From NCBI RefSeq assembly GCF_016629665.1, contig NZ_JAEPRQ010000009.1, positions 1 to 64,000 on the forward strand: a stretch of 64,000 bases of DNA, in the 5' to 3' direction. Position numbers and translations under genes: made by a program. Source of the stretch: Paracoccus caeni (lineage in GTDB: Bacteria > Pseudomonadota > Alphaproteobacteria > Rhodobacterales > Rhodobacteraceae). Under the pieces are notes generated by a model. The model worked only from the letters and a program-made list of their open reading frames with translations. It made no database searches and was not told the origin of the DNA. Shown piece after piece: positions 18,831 through 27,349 of the stretch; position 1 is the stretch's first letter; each line of letters begins with the position of its first letter.

Positions 18831-20387
18831 ATGGACCTTCTGGAAGACGAGCCCGGCAGCAATGCCCATGAATTCACGGTGTCCGAACTGTCCGGCGCGG
18901 TCAAACGCAGCCTTGAGGACCAGTTTGGCCGGGTTCGGGTGCGCGGTGAGATTGGGCGGGTGTCGCGGCCATCTTCGGGGCATCTTTACTTTGATCTGAA
19001 GGATGACCGCGCGGTTCTGGCCTCTGTGACGTGGAAGGGTCAGGCCGCGCGGCTGACGCAGCGGCCCGAGGAGGGGCTGGAGGTCATTGCCACGGGGCGG
19101 ATGACGACCTTTCCGGGGCAGTCGAAATATCAGTTGATCGTCGATCAGATCGAACCTGCCGGGGCGGGCGCGCTGATGGCGATGCTGGAGCGGAGGCGGA
19201 AGGCGCTGGCCGCCGAAGGGTTGTTCGATGAGGGGCGAAAGCGGCCCTTGCCCTATCTGCCGCGGGTGATCGGGGTGATTACCTCCCCCTCGGGTGCGGT
19301 GATTCGCGATATTCTGCATCGGTTGCGGGACCGCTTCCCGACGCGGGTGATTATCTGGCCGGTGGCTGTGCAGGGCGAGGGTTGTGCGCCGCAGGTGACC
19401 GCCGCGATCGAGGGCTTCAACGCCTTGCAGCCGGGCGGGCCGATCCCGCGTCCCGATTTGCTGATCGTCGCGCGGGGCGGTGGTTCGCTGGAGGATCTGT
19501 GGGGCTTCAACGAGGAATCGGTGGTGCGGGCGGCTGCGGCCAGTCAGATCCCGCTGATCTCTGCCGTGGGCCACGAGACGGATACGACACTGATCGATTA
19601 TGCCTCGGACCGGCGCGCGCCGACGCCGACGGCTGCGGCGGAAATCGCGGTGCCGGTGCGGGCCGATCTGGCCGCGCGGCTGGTCGAGGCGAATGCGCGG
19701 ATGATGCGGGCCGCGAGCCTGCGGATCGACCGGCCACGGCAGCGCCTGCGCGATCTGGGCCGGGCCATGGGGCGGCCTTCGGCGCTGACCGAAGGGGCGC
19801 GGCAGCGGCTGGATCTGTGGGGCGGGCGGCTGGAGCCTGCATTGCGCGGCTTGGTTCGGGCGCGGCGGCATCAGCTTGGCGCGGTGGCGGTGCCGGTGGC
19901 CTTGCTGCGCCAGTTCACGGATCGCAAACGGCACGCCCTGGAGCGGCTTGAGGCGCGGCTGGACGTGGCGCGAGATCGCCGGATCGAGCGACGGCGGGAC
20001 CGGCTTCAGGTGCTGCAAGAGCGGCTGGATGCCTCGCTGGCGCGGATGGTGGCGACGACGCGGCGGGCGATTGATGTGCAGGGAAGTCGGTTGAAGGATC
20101 TGGGGCAGCGGCTTGATCTTGCAGCGAAACGTGGCGTCATGATGCGACGAGAGGCGATGATGCGTCTGGACCGGATGCGGCTGACTTTGGGCTATACCGA
20201 GACGTTGAAGCGCGGTTTTGCCGTGGTGCATGGGCCGGAAGGATTGATTACCTCGGCTTCGGCGGCGAGGGCGACGCCCCGGTTCGAGATCGAGTTTGCC
20301 GATGGTCGTGCGGCTGCACGCCCAGAGGATGCGCCAAGGAAAGCCGCGAAGAAATCCGAGCCGCCGGAGCAGAAGAACCTGTTCTGA
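18831..20387 (+). CDS. xseA: Exodeoxyribonuclease VII large subunit
   Basis: This 518-residue nuclease subunit degrades single-stranded DNA together with XseB. The N-terminal OB-fold is seen in FTVSELSGAVKRSLEDQFGRVRVRGEIGRVSRPSSGHLYFDLKDD. The catalytic domain contains IGVITSPSGAVIRDI, the RGGGSLEDLWGFNEE motif and SAVGHETDTTLIDYASDRRAPTPTAAAE. A long Arg-rich coiled coil from about residue 280 to 445 binds several XseB chains, and the end has the GFAVVHGPEGLITSA segment typical of the family. It starts with ATG 62 bases from divergent purD. xseB is not in the immediate neighbourhood. Confidence 0.96.
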   Translation: MDLLEDEPGSNAHEFTVSELSGAVKRSLEDQFGRVRVRGEIGRVSRPSSGHLYFDLKDDRAVLASVTWKGQAARLTQRPEEGLEVIATGRMTTFPGQSKYQLIVDQIEPAGAGALMAMLERRRKALAAEGLFDEGRKRPLPYLPRVIGVITSPSGAVIRDILHRLRDRFPTRVIIWPVAVQGEGCAPQVTAAIEGFNALQPGGPIPRPDLLIVARGGGSLEDLWGFNEESVVRAAAASQIPLISAVGHETDTTLIDYASDRRAPTPTAAAEIAVPVRADLAARLVEANARMMRAASLRIDRPRQRLRDLGRAMGRPSALTEGARQRLDLWGGRLEPALRGLVRARRHQLGAVAVPVALLRQFTDRKRHALERLEARLDVARDRRIERRRDRLQVLQERLDASLARMVATTRRAIDVQGSRLKDLGQRLDLAAKRGVMMRREAMMRLDRMRLTLGYTETLKRGFAVVHGPEGLITSASAARATPRFEIEFADGRAAARPEDAPRKAAKKSEPPEQKNLF

Positions 20388-20390
20388 GGC

Positions 20391-21590
20391 TCAGGCGGTT
20401 TGCGGGCGGCGGATTAGCCAGAGCAGCGACAGACCGGCCAGCAGCAGGAAGGGCAGCATGGCGATGTTGACCGCGCTCCACCCCGCTTGCGCCGTGCCGC
20501 CCGAGCAGTTCATCAGCGCGCCCGAGGATAGGGACGCCACGAACACCCCGCTGAAGACCACTGCGTCGTTAAGGCCTTGGACGCGGCCACGCTCGGCCGG
20601 GCTGTGGGCGCGGGTCAGCATGGCAGTGGCGCCGATGAAGCCGAAATTCCAGCCTGTGCCCAGCAGGATCAGCGCCAGATAGAATTGGCCAAGCTGAATC
20701 CCTGACAGGGCGACCGCGCCTGCCGCTGCAAGGATGGTGAGGCCAAGGGCCACGATCCGTTCGGCTCCGAAGCGGGTGATCAGGATGCCGGTGAAGAAGC
20801 TGGGGATATACATCGCCAGCACATGGGCACTGACGATATCGGCGGCATTGGATTGCGAGAAGCCGCAGCCGATGACGGCCAGCGGGGTCGAGGTCATCAC
20901 CAGATTCATCAGCGCGTAAGAGACCATCCCGCAGATCATCGCGACAAGGATGCGGGGGCGGCGCAGAAGCTGGGATGTCGGTGTATCGGCATCGCTGCCC
21001 GTGGACGCGGCCTCGGGTTTTGGGATGTCCAGCAGGGCGAACAGGAACGGGCCGGTCAGGTTCAGCACCATGACCGCCAGATAGGTGCCAAGGAAGGGAA
21101 GCGCCGTCATGCCGTCGGTCAGCTTGACGATGGCGGGGCCGGTGATCGCCGCGACCAGACCGCCGGCCATGACCCAGCTTATCGCCCGGGGGGCATAGTC
21201 CGCAGGCGCGGTATCGGTGGCGGCGAAGCGGAAAAAGCCCTGCGCGGCCATGTAAAAGCCGGTCAGAAGCCCGCCCGCCAGCAGCAGCGCGAAAGAGCCC
21301 GTCCAGATCGCCGCCGCTGACAGCGCAGCACCTAGGGTCGAGACGATCACGGCAAGCGTGAACCCGGCCTGCCTGCCATGGCGCTGCATGAAGCCCGCGA
21401 GCGGGCGGGCAGACAGGGCCGAGCCGAGGATCATCATCGACAGGGGCAGGGTGGCGATGCAGGGGTTGGGGGCCAGCATCTGCCCGGCCAAACCGCCGAT
21501 GATGAAATTCACCGGCATTTGCGCGCCAAGGATCGCCTGCGCCGCCACGAGAACGAGAAGATTTCGTCTGGTGCGGCGCAGGTCGGTCAT
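20391..21590 (-). CDS. MFS transporter, YfcJ/CmlA-like
   Basis: This 399-residue inner membrane carrier has 12 predicted helices in two halves. The GFMQRHGRQAGF loop near residue 70 matches the family's loop 2-3, and the second half repeats with RFGAERIVALGL. The central cytoplasmic loop carries an acidic patch (PKPEAASTGSDADTPTSQ). There is no clue to substrate or direction beyond general drug or metabolite efflux. It lies immediately after eda in the same direction, with only two bases between the eda stop and this gene's start, although the pairing may reflect compact packing more than function. Confidence 0.82.
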   Translation of the reverse strand: MTDLRRTRRNLLVLVAAQAILGAQMPVNFIIGGLAGQMLAPNPCIATLPLSMMILGSALSARPLAGFMQRHGRQAGFTLAVIVSTLGAALSAAAIWTGSFALLLAGGLLTGFYMAAQGFFRFAATDTAPADYAPRAISWVMAGGLVAAITGPAIVKLTDGMTALPFLGTYLAVMVLNLTGPFLFALLDIPKPEAASTGSDADTPTSQLLRRPRILVAMICGMVSYALMNLVMTSTPLAVIGCGFSQSNAADIVSAHVLAMYIPSFFTGILITRFGAERIVALGLTILAAAGAVALSGIQLGQFYLALILLGTGWNFGFIGATAMLTRAHSPAERGRVQGLNDAVVFSGVFVASLSSGALMNCSGGTAQAGWSAVNIAMLPFLLLAGLSLLWLIRRPQTA

Positions 21591-21592
21591 GC

Positions 21593-22237
21593 TCAGCCTT
21601 GTCTGAGGGCGGTCGCGGTGCGGGCGCGATCCTCGATCGCGGCCCAGTTTTCGGCGGCGACATCGGCATCCGTCGCGACCCAGCTTCCGCCGACGCAGAT
21701 CACGTTCGGCAGGCTCAGATAGTCGCGGGCATTCTGGGGAGAGATGCCTCCGGTCGGGCAGAAACTGATATTCGGCAGCGGACCAGCCAGCGATTTCAGC
21801 GCGGGCGCACCGCCCACCGCCTCGGCGGGGAAGAATTTCAGCATGTCATAGCCTGCATCTGCGGCGCGCATCACCTCGGACGCGGTGACGGCGCCGGGCA
21901 GCAGCGGCAGTTCAAGATCGATGCAAGCCTGAATCAGCCGGTCGGTCAGGCCGGGCGAGACGGCGAATTTCGCGCCTGCATCCTTGGCGCGCTTGGCGTC
22001 GTCGGGCGTCAGGACGGTGCCTGCACCGACATGACCACCCTCGACCCCGGCCATGGCGCGGATGGAATCAAGCGCGGCATCGCTGCGCAGCGTCACCTCA
22101 AGCACCGGCAGGCCGCCTGCGACCAGCGCGCGGGCAAGGCCCTCGGCGCGGGAGACGTCCTTGATGACGATGACCGGCACCACCGGGGCAAGCTGGCAGA
22201 GGGCACGGGTTTTCTGGGACTGAAGTTCGGGGGTCAT
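21593..22237 (-). CDS. eda: 2-keto-3-deoxy-6-phosphogluconate aldolase
   Basis: This 214-residue class I aldolase cleaves KDPG to pyruvate and glyceraldehyde 3-phosphate in the Entner-Doudoroff pathway. The fold motifs are VVPVIVIKDVSRAEGLARALVAGGLPVLEVTLRS, the GAGTVLTPDDAKRAKDAGAKFAVSPG segment, and the Schiff-base lysine in MLKFFPAEAVGG. The start at 22237 is preceded by AGGTG; upstream in-frame sequence is Arg-rich and not family-like. The dehydratase gene edd is not beside it. A possible LacI-type operator lies about 95 bases upstream. Confidence 0.95.
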   Translation of the reverse strand: MTPELQSQKTRALCQLAPVVPVIVIKDVSRAEGLARALVAGGLPVLEVTLRSDAALDSIRAMAGVEGGHVGAGTVLTPDDAKRAKDAGAKFAVSPGLTDRLIQACIDLELPLLPGAVTASEVMRAADAGYDMLKFFPAEAVGGAPALKSLAGPLPNISFCPTGGISPQNARDYLSLPNVICVGGSWVATDADVAAENWAAIEDRARTATALRQG

Positions 22238-22328
22238 GACGGCACCTGTCGGTCGAATGTCCTGCATCCGGGGTCGCTGCAAGGTGACCCCAACGGACCT
22301 GCGATGCAAGCCCGCAGGTGCGATGCGT

Positions 22329-22348
22329 GTAGCGCTGATTGCGCTAAC
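22329..22348. promoter_or_regulatory. Candidate LacI-type operator upstream of eda
   Basis: The stretch reads GTAGCGCTGATTGCGCTAAC, with GCGC-centred arms TAGCGC and GCGCTA. LacI-family regulators of sugar acid genes often bind AGCGCT-type palindromes, so a site for an Entner-Doudoroff regulator is plausible. The spacing between arms is longer than in the usual operator. Confidence 0.35.
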
Positions 22349-22433
22349 TGTAAATCGAGAAGGCCGGAAGAGAGGTGTCCGGGCGTGGCGTTGCGTTTCG
22401 GTGCGATGCAACGCGCGGCCCGGCAAGACTGCG

Positions 22434-22448
22434 TTAACGGATTATAAA
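22434..22448. promoter_or_regulatory. CtrA-like motif upstream of the beta-helix gene
   Basis: TTAA, seven bases, TAAA differs by one base from the CtrA consensus TTAA-N7-TTAA. It lies 60 bases before the ATG at 22508. A chance match in an AT-richer gap is quite possible. Confidence 0.3.
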
Positions 22449-22507
22449 CTATTCATTCATCCATCACGCAGGCATCGCCCCGGCCCGCATTTCGGATGGA
22501 GACAGGA

Positions 22508-24802
22508 ATGAATATCGCGATCACCAATGGCCTTTTGCTGATGCCGCCTGCCTTTCGCGCCGGGCTTGGGGCTTGGTCGCGCACCAATGGAACATCGGGC
22601 AGTCCGACCTGGGCCGACGCGGCGAATGCGGCGCTTGTGGCCGGAGATCAGGATTTCGGAACCTGCCTGCAAATCCTGAAGCAGCAGACGACGACCAGCA
22701 TCCGTTTCACCGGCGAAACGCCGATGATCCCCGGCGTCTATTTTCGCGTCTCGGCGCGGGTGAAGGCCGAGATGGGGGCTTTCTGCGGAGTGCGCATCGC
22801 CGGTTGGGCCGGAAATGGCGCGCGGGTTCACGTGAACGGGCTGGTCGAGGTCGGGCCGACGGTCCAACTGACCAGCTATGGCGATGTGGTCGAGATCAGC
22901 GCGATTGTGGGTGTCGGTGCGCGGAACGGCGTCGATATGAGTTGGGGGACGCAGCCGGTCTATGGTCATTTCGGGCTGGATCTGGTCGGGCCGAATGGCG
23001 GCACTGTTCTGATCGAGTCGGTCAGGATCGAGGATATCACCAGCGCTTTCATCCCCTCGCTGATCGACTGGGTCGATGTCCGCGATTTCGGGGCCAAGGG
23101 GGATGATGTCACCAATGATCGCGCGGCCTTTCTGGCGGCGGATGCGGCGTCGAATGGCGGGCATGTGCTGGTGCCCGAGGGGAATTTCTTCATCAGCGGC
23201 GATCTGAGCATCCAAAGCCCGATCCGCTTCAAAGGCCGCATCCGCACGCCGGTCGCGACGCGGGTTTTTCTGATGCAGAATTTCGATTTTCCGACCTATG
23301 CGGATGCTTTTGGCGATGAGACTTTGGGCCTGAAAAAGGCGTTGCAGGCGCTGTTCGGTTTTACCGACCATGTGACGCTGGATCTGCGCGGTCGCCGCGT
23401 CGATTTGACCGAGCCGCTGGTCTTTGACGAATTCGCTCCCGGCGTCACCAGCTTCACCAATCGCCGCACCATCAGCAATGGCGCGCTTCTGGCGGTGGCG
23501 GGCCCGGCATGGACATCGGGTCAGTGGACCAGCAACGCAACCTATGATCCGAACCAGCCGCTGCGTTTGTCGAATGTCGTCAACGTCGCCGCCATCGAGA
23601 TCGGCAGCCGCGTCATCGGCAACGGCGTCGGGCGCGAGGTTTATGTGAACGCGAAGAACGTCGCCGCCAAGACGCTGACCCTGTCGCAGCCGCTGTTCGG
23701 GGGCGAGGGGACGCGGAACTATACCTTCCAGCGCTACCGTTACATGTTCGATCTGTCTGGCATTGCCGAGGTGTCGCGCTTCAACTTCATCAATCTTGAC
23801 CTGAGCTGCGACGGGATCGCCAGCGGCATCATGTTGCCTTTGCAGGGGATCGGCAATTCGGTCCGCGACTGCTTTTTCCGGGGACCGAAGGATCGCGGCG
23901 TCACCTCTATCGGGCGGGGCTGTCAGGGGATATTCGTGGATCGTTGCGATTTTCAGTCGGACGAAACCGATCTGCCGGTGCAGGAACGCAAATCCATCGC
24001 CATCAACGTGAACGCCAATGATGCGAAGATCCGCGACAATCGCTTTGTCCGCTTTGCGCATTTCATGGTCGCCCATGGCGGTGGGCATATTATCTGCGGC
24101 AATCACTGGTTTCAGGGTGACGGATCGGGTGACGGCATCCGGCAGGCCGGGCTGGTGCTGACCCTGACCAATGTGCAGACCACGATCACCGGCAATTACA
24201 TCGACAATGCCTCGATCGAATGGACCAATGAACATAGCGCAAAGCCGAATTTCACCGGCGGCGCCTTCAGCTTTGGCGGGCTGACGATTACCGGCAACAC
24301 CTTCCTGTGCAGCGATGCGCTGCCGTGGTTCACATGGCTGACAGTGAAACCCTACGGCAGCGGGCACTATATCCACGGGCTCAGCGTCATGGGGAATGTG
24401 TTCAAATCGCTTTACACCGAGATCACAAGGATCGAGCGGGTCGATACCTCGATTGCCGATCTGAACTACGGCAATATGCGGAATATCCAGTTCGAGGGGA
24501 ACCTGTTCAACGGGGTCGCGAATTACGTCTCTAACCCGCTGATGGTGCAGCACAGTCAGGCCAGTGTCTCGAATATCTGGACGCTGGAGCCGATTGCCGG
24601 GCTGCCGTTTCAGGGCTGGGCACGCTCGGTTCAGTCGGTCGTGGCCGAGGGGCCGATCACCACGTCTGGCGGCACCCGTGTCGATGCGATGCCATGGGTT
24701 CAGGCCGAGGTCGGGGCCGACCGTCGGCAGGTCCGGTTGAACTGGACACAACCGCTGAAGGGGAATGTCTGCATCTATGCGCGGATGGATCGACCGCGCT
24801 GA
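22508..24802 (+). CDS. Large right-handed beta-helix protein (pectate-lyase / GH28-like)
   Basis: This 764-residue protein contains a region DWVDVRDFGAKGDDVTNDRAAFLAADAA near residue 195, the entry motif of pectate lyase 3 and GH28-like beta-helices, as in phage tailspikes and surface depolymerases. From about residue 390 to 700 there are repeated short strands rich in G, N, I and V (for example ITGNYIDNASIEW, ITGNTFLCSD, IQFEGNLFNGV) that stack as coils. The N-terminal 190 residues form a separate beta-rich domain. No signal peptide is obvious, so export by another route, or a phage- or GTA-like origin, is possible. The ATG at 22508 is preceded by GGAGACAGGA. A strong terminator follows. Confidence 0.78.
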   Translation: MNIAITNGLLLMPPAFRAGLGAWSRTNGTSGSPTWADAANAALVAGDQDFGTCLQILKQQTTTSIRFTGETPMIPGVYFRVSARVKAEMGAFCGVRIAGWAGNGARVHVNGLVEVGPTVQLTSYGDVVEISAIVGVGARNGVDMSWGTQPVYGHFGLDLVGPNGGTVLIESVRIEDITSAFIPSLIDWVDVRDFGAKGDDVTNDRAAFLAADAASNGGHVLVPEGNFFISGDLSIQSPIRFKGRIRTPVATRVFLMQNFDFPTYADAFGDETLGLKKALQALFGFTDHVTLDLRGRRVDLTEPLVFDEFAPGVTSFTNRRTISNGALLAVAGPAWTSGQWTSNATYDPNQPLRLSNVVNVAAIEIGSRVIGNGVGREVYVNAKNVAAKTLTLSQPLFGGEGTRNYTFQRYRYMFDLSGIAEVSRFNFINLDLSCDGIASGIMLPLQGIGNSVRDCFFRGPKDRGVTSIGRGCQGIFVDRCDFQSDETDLPVQERKSIAINVNANDAKIRDNRFVRFAHFMVAHGGGHIICGNHWFQGDGSGDGIRQAGLVLTLTNVQTTITGNYIDNASIEWTNEHSAKPNFTGGAFSFGGLTITGNTFLCSDALPWFTWLTVKPYGSGHYIHGLSVMGNVFKSLYTEITRIERVDTSIADLNYGNMRNIQFEGNLFNGVANYVSNPLMVQHSQASVSNIWTLEPIAGLPFQGWARSVQSVVAEGPITTSGGTRVDAMPWVQAEVGADRRQVRLNWTQPLKGNVCIYARMDRPR

Positions 24803-24837
24803 ACCGTCTCAAAGCTGAGACAATTCATTAATTTTTA

Positions 24838-24870
24838 CCCCGCCGCGTGCTTCTCGCGGCGGGTTTTTTA
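24838..24870 (+). terminator. Rho-independent terminator of the beta-helix gene
   Basis: CCCGCCGCG pairs with CGCGGCGGG around a seven-base loop, and seven T residues follow (TTTTTTT). This is one of the strongest terminators in the window. Confidence 0.92.
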
Positions 24871-24924
24871 TGATGTGTTAACGTAACGGAAACGTGGAGG
24901 ATGGCGTGCCGGGAAAGGATCAAA

Positions 24925-24953
24925 CAGACCCCGATTTTCAAGATCGGCGTCTG
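24925..24953. promoter_or_regulatory. 11-bp hairpin/palindrome upstream of acs
   Basis: CAGACCCCGAT and ATCGGCGTCTG flank a seven-base loop, with one mismatched pair. It stands in the 290-base gap between the beta-helix gene and acs, about 140 bases before the acs start. It may be an operator or an RNA hairpin; no regulator can be assigned. Confidence 0.5.
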
Positions 24954-25092
24954 AAATTCCTTTATTGATATACGCTTAACATGAGGAGGGGTTTGTGTAT
25001 ATGTTTGCTTCGGAGAAAGCCGGAGGGTTAAATCCGGCGCTGTCGCATGTCCGGGGAAGAGGCATGCGGGATCAAGGTGAGGAGGCCACTCT

Positions 25093-27048
25093 ATGAGCAG
25101 CGAACCCATTGAAAAACATCCAATTCCAGATGGCTTCGCGAACGCGCATATCACCCCTGAATCCTATCGCCGGCTTTATGACGAATCGATTTCGGACCCT
25201 GATGGGTTCTGGGGCCGCGAAGGGAAGCGGCTGGACTGGATCACGCCCTATACCAAGGTGAAGAATACCGATTTCACCTTCGGCGATGTCAGCATCAAAT
25301 GGTTCGAGGATGGCGAGTTGAACGTCGCCGCCAATTGTGTGGACCGGCATCTTGCGACCCGCGCCGATCAGACCGCGATCATCTTTGAACCCGACGATCC
25401 CAAGGCCGAGGCGCAGCACATCACCTATGCGCAATTGTCGGAGAATGTGAACCGGCTGGCGAATGTGCTGAAGGATCTGGGCGTCAAGAAGGGCGACCGG
25501 GTCGTCATCTATCTGCCGATGATCCCAGAGGCGGCCTATGCGATGCTGGCCTGTGCCCGGCTGGGGGCGATCCACTCGATCGTGTTCGCAGGGTTTTCGC
25601 CGGATGCGCTGGCAAGCCGGGTGATCGATTGCGGCGCAAAGCTGGTGATCACCGCCGATACCGCACCGCGTGGCGGACGGCGCACCGGGCTGAAGTCGAA
25701 TGCCGATATTGCACTGGCGCAGACCGGGCCAGAGGTGAAATGCCTTGTGGTCCGCCATACCGGCGATGATGTGGCGTGGAATGATGACCGCGACATCGAC
25801 ATGAAGGCGCTGATGGCCAAGGCCAGCACCGACTGCCCGCCGGAACCGATGAATGCCGAGGATACGTTGTTCATCCTTTACACTTCGGGTTCGACCGGGA
25901 AGCCGAAAGGCGTGGTGCATACGACCGGCGGTTATCTGGTCTTTGCGGCGATCACGCATCAATACGTCTTCGATTACCACGATGGCGATGTGTTCTGGTG
26001 CACCGCCGATGTGGGATGGGTCACCGGCCACAGCTATATCATCTATGGCCCGCTGGCGAATGGCGCGACCACGCTGATGTTCGAAGGCGTGCCGACATGG
26101 CCGGATGCCGGGCGGTTCTGGGATGTCTGCGACAAGCACAAGGTCACCCAGTTCTACACCGCTCCGACGGCGATCCGGGCACTGATGGGCAAGGGGCCGG
26201 AATTCGTGGATGGCCACGATCTGTCCAGCCTGCGTCTGCTGGGCTCGGTCGGCGAGCCGATCAACCCGGAAGCGTGGAATTGGTATAATGAGCATGTCGG
26301 CAAGGGCCGCTGCCCGATTGTCGATACATGGTGGCAGACCGAAACCGGCGGTCACCTGATCACGCCGCTGCCGGGTGCGATCGAGACCAAGGCCGGGTCG
26401 GCGACGCTGCCCTTCTTTGGGGTCAAGCCCGAGGTGCTGGAGCCTGAGACCGCCAAGGTGGTGGCGGGTAATCCGGCGGAAGGCGTGCTCTGCATCGCAG
26501 ATAGCTGGCCGGGGCAGATGCGCACCGTCTGGGGCGATCACCAGCGCTTCATGGAGACCTATTTCCAGCAATATCCGGGTTATTACTTCACCGGCGATGG
26601 CTGTCGCCGGGATGAGGACGGCTATTACTGGATCACCGGGCGCGTGGATGATGTCATCAACGTCTCAGGTCACCGGATGGGCACGGCCGAGGTGGAATCC
26701 GCGCTGGTCGCCCATGACAAGGTGGCCGAGGCTGCCGTCGTCGGCTACCCGCATTCGCTGAAGGGGCAGGGCATCTATGCCTATGTCACGCTGATGAACG
26801 GGATCGAGCCGACCGAGGAGCTGCGGTCAGAGCTGGAGAAATGGGTCCGCAACGAAATCGGACCGATTGCCAAGCCCGACCTGATCCAATGGGCACCGGG
26901 CATGCCCAAGACCCGTTCCGGCAAGATCATGCGCCGCATCCTGCGCAAGATCGCCGAGAATGATTACGGCAGCCTTGGCGATATCTCGACTCTGGCCGAG
27001 CCGGAGGTGGTCGATGATCTGATCGCCAACCGGATGAACCGGGGCTGA
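25093..27048 (+). CDS. acs: Acetyl-CoA synthetase
   Basis: This 651-residue AMP-forming ligase activates acetate to acetyl-CoA. Motifs in order are [30 protein letters not shown], the P-loop [14 protein letters not shown] near residue 265, [17 protein letters not shown], and the hinge [24 protein letters not shown]. The C-terminal [11 protein letters not shown] carries the lysine that Pat-type acetyltransferases modify, so post-translational control is likely. Length is standard. It has an AAGGTGAGGAGG ribosome binding site and is followed by an MHS-type carrier gene that may supply its substrate. Confidence 0.97.
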   Translation: MSSEPIEKHPIPDGFANAHITPESYRRLYDESISDPDGFWGREGKRLDWITPYTKVKNTDFTFGDVSIKWFEDGELNVAANCVDRHLATRADQTAIIFEPDDPKAEAQHITYAQLSENVNRLANVLKDLGVKKGDRVVIYLPMIPEAAYAMLACARLGAIHSIVFAGFSPDALASRVIDCGAKLVITADTAPRGGRRTGLKSNADIALAQTGPEVKCLVVRHTGDDVAWNDDRDIDMKALMAKASTDCPPEPMNAEDTLFILYTSGSTGKPKGVVHTTGGYLVFAAITHQYVFDYHDGDVFWCTADVGWVTGHSYIIYGPLANGATTLMFEGVPTWPDAGRFWDVCDKHKVTQFYTAPTAIRALMGKGPEFVDGHDLSSLRLLGSVGEPINPEAWNWYNEHVGKGRCPIVDTWWQTETGGHLITPLPGAIETKAGSATLPFFGVKPEVLEPETAKVVAGNPAEGVLCIADSWPGQMRTVWGDHQRFMETYFQQYPGYYFTGDGCRRDEDGYYWITGRVDDVINVSGHRMGTAEVESALVAHDKVAEAAVVGYPHSLKGQGIYAYVTLMNGIEPTEELRSELEKWVRNEIGPIAKPDLIQWAPGMPKTRSGKIMRRILRKIAENDYGSLGDISTLAEPEVVDDLIANRMNRG

Positions 27049-27053
27049 ATAAA

Positions 27054-27083
27054 AAGGGGCCGTCCCGGAGGGATGGCCCTTCT
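27054..27083 (+). terminator. Hairpin terminator of acs
   Basis: AGGGGCCGTCCC folds with GGGATGGCCCTT (with wobble pairs) around a short GGA loop and is followed by CTTG. A run of A precedes the stem. Confidence 0.6.
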
Positions 27084-27349
27084 TGTCGCCGGGCGTTGCA
27101 TATGCCCGGTCAACCGCGCCCTAGGGCGAGCCGGACGGAGAGATCCGCGACCGGCAAGAGCCGACCAAATCCGGTGGGGGAGCATCGGTTTCGGTCCAAG
27201 ATCCGACCATACCCGCATTTCATGAGTGACTTGTTACCTGCATGACCACGACGACTGGCTGCGAATGGAGGCGAAGCCGTTGTCGAGGGTATTGGAACGG
27301 TTGAAACGCCGGAGGGAATCCGGTTTGGCACACAAGGAGGAGAGGACAT

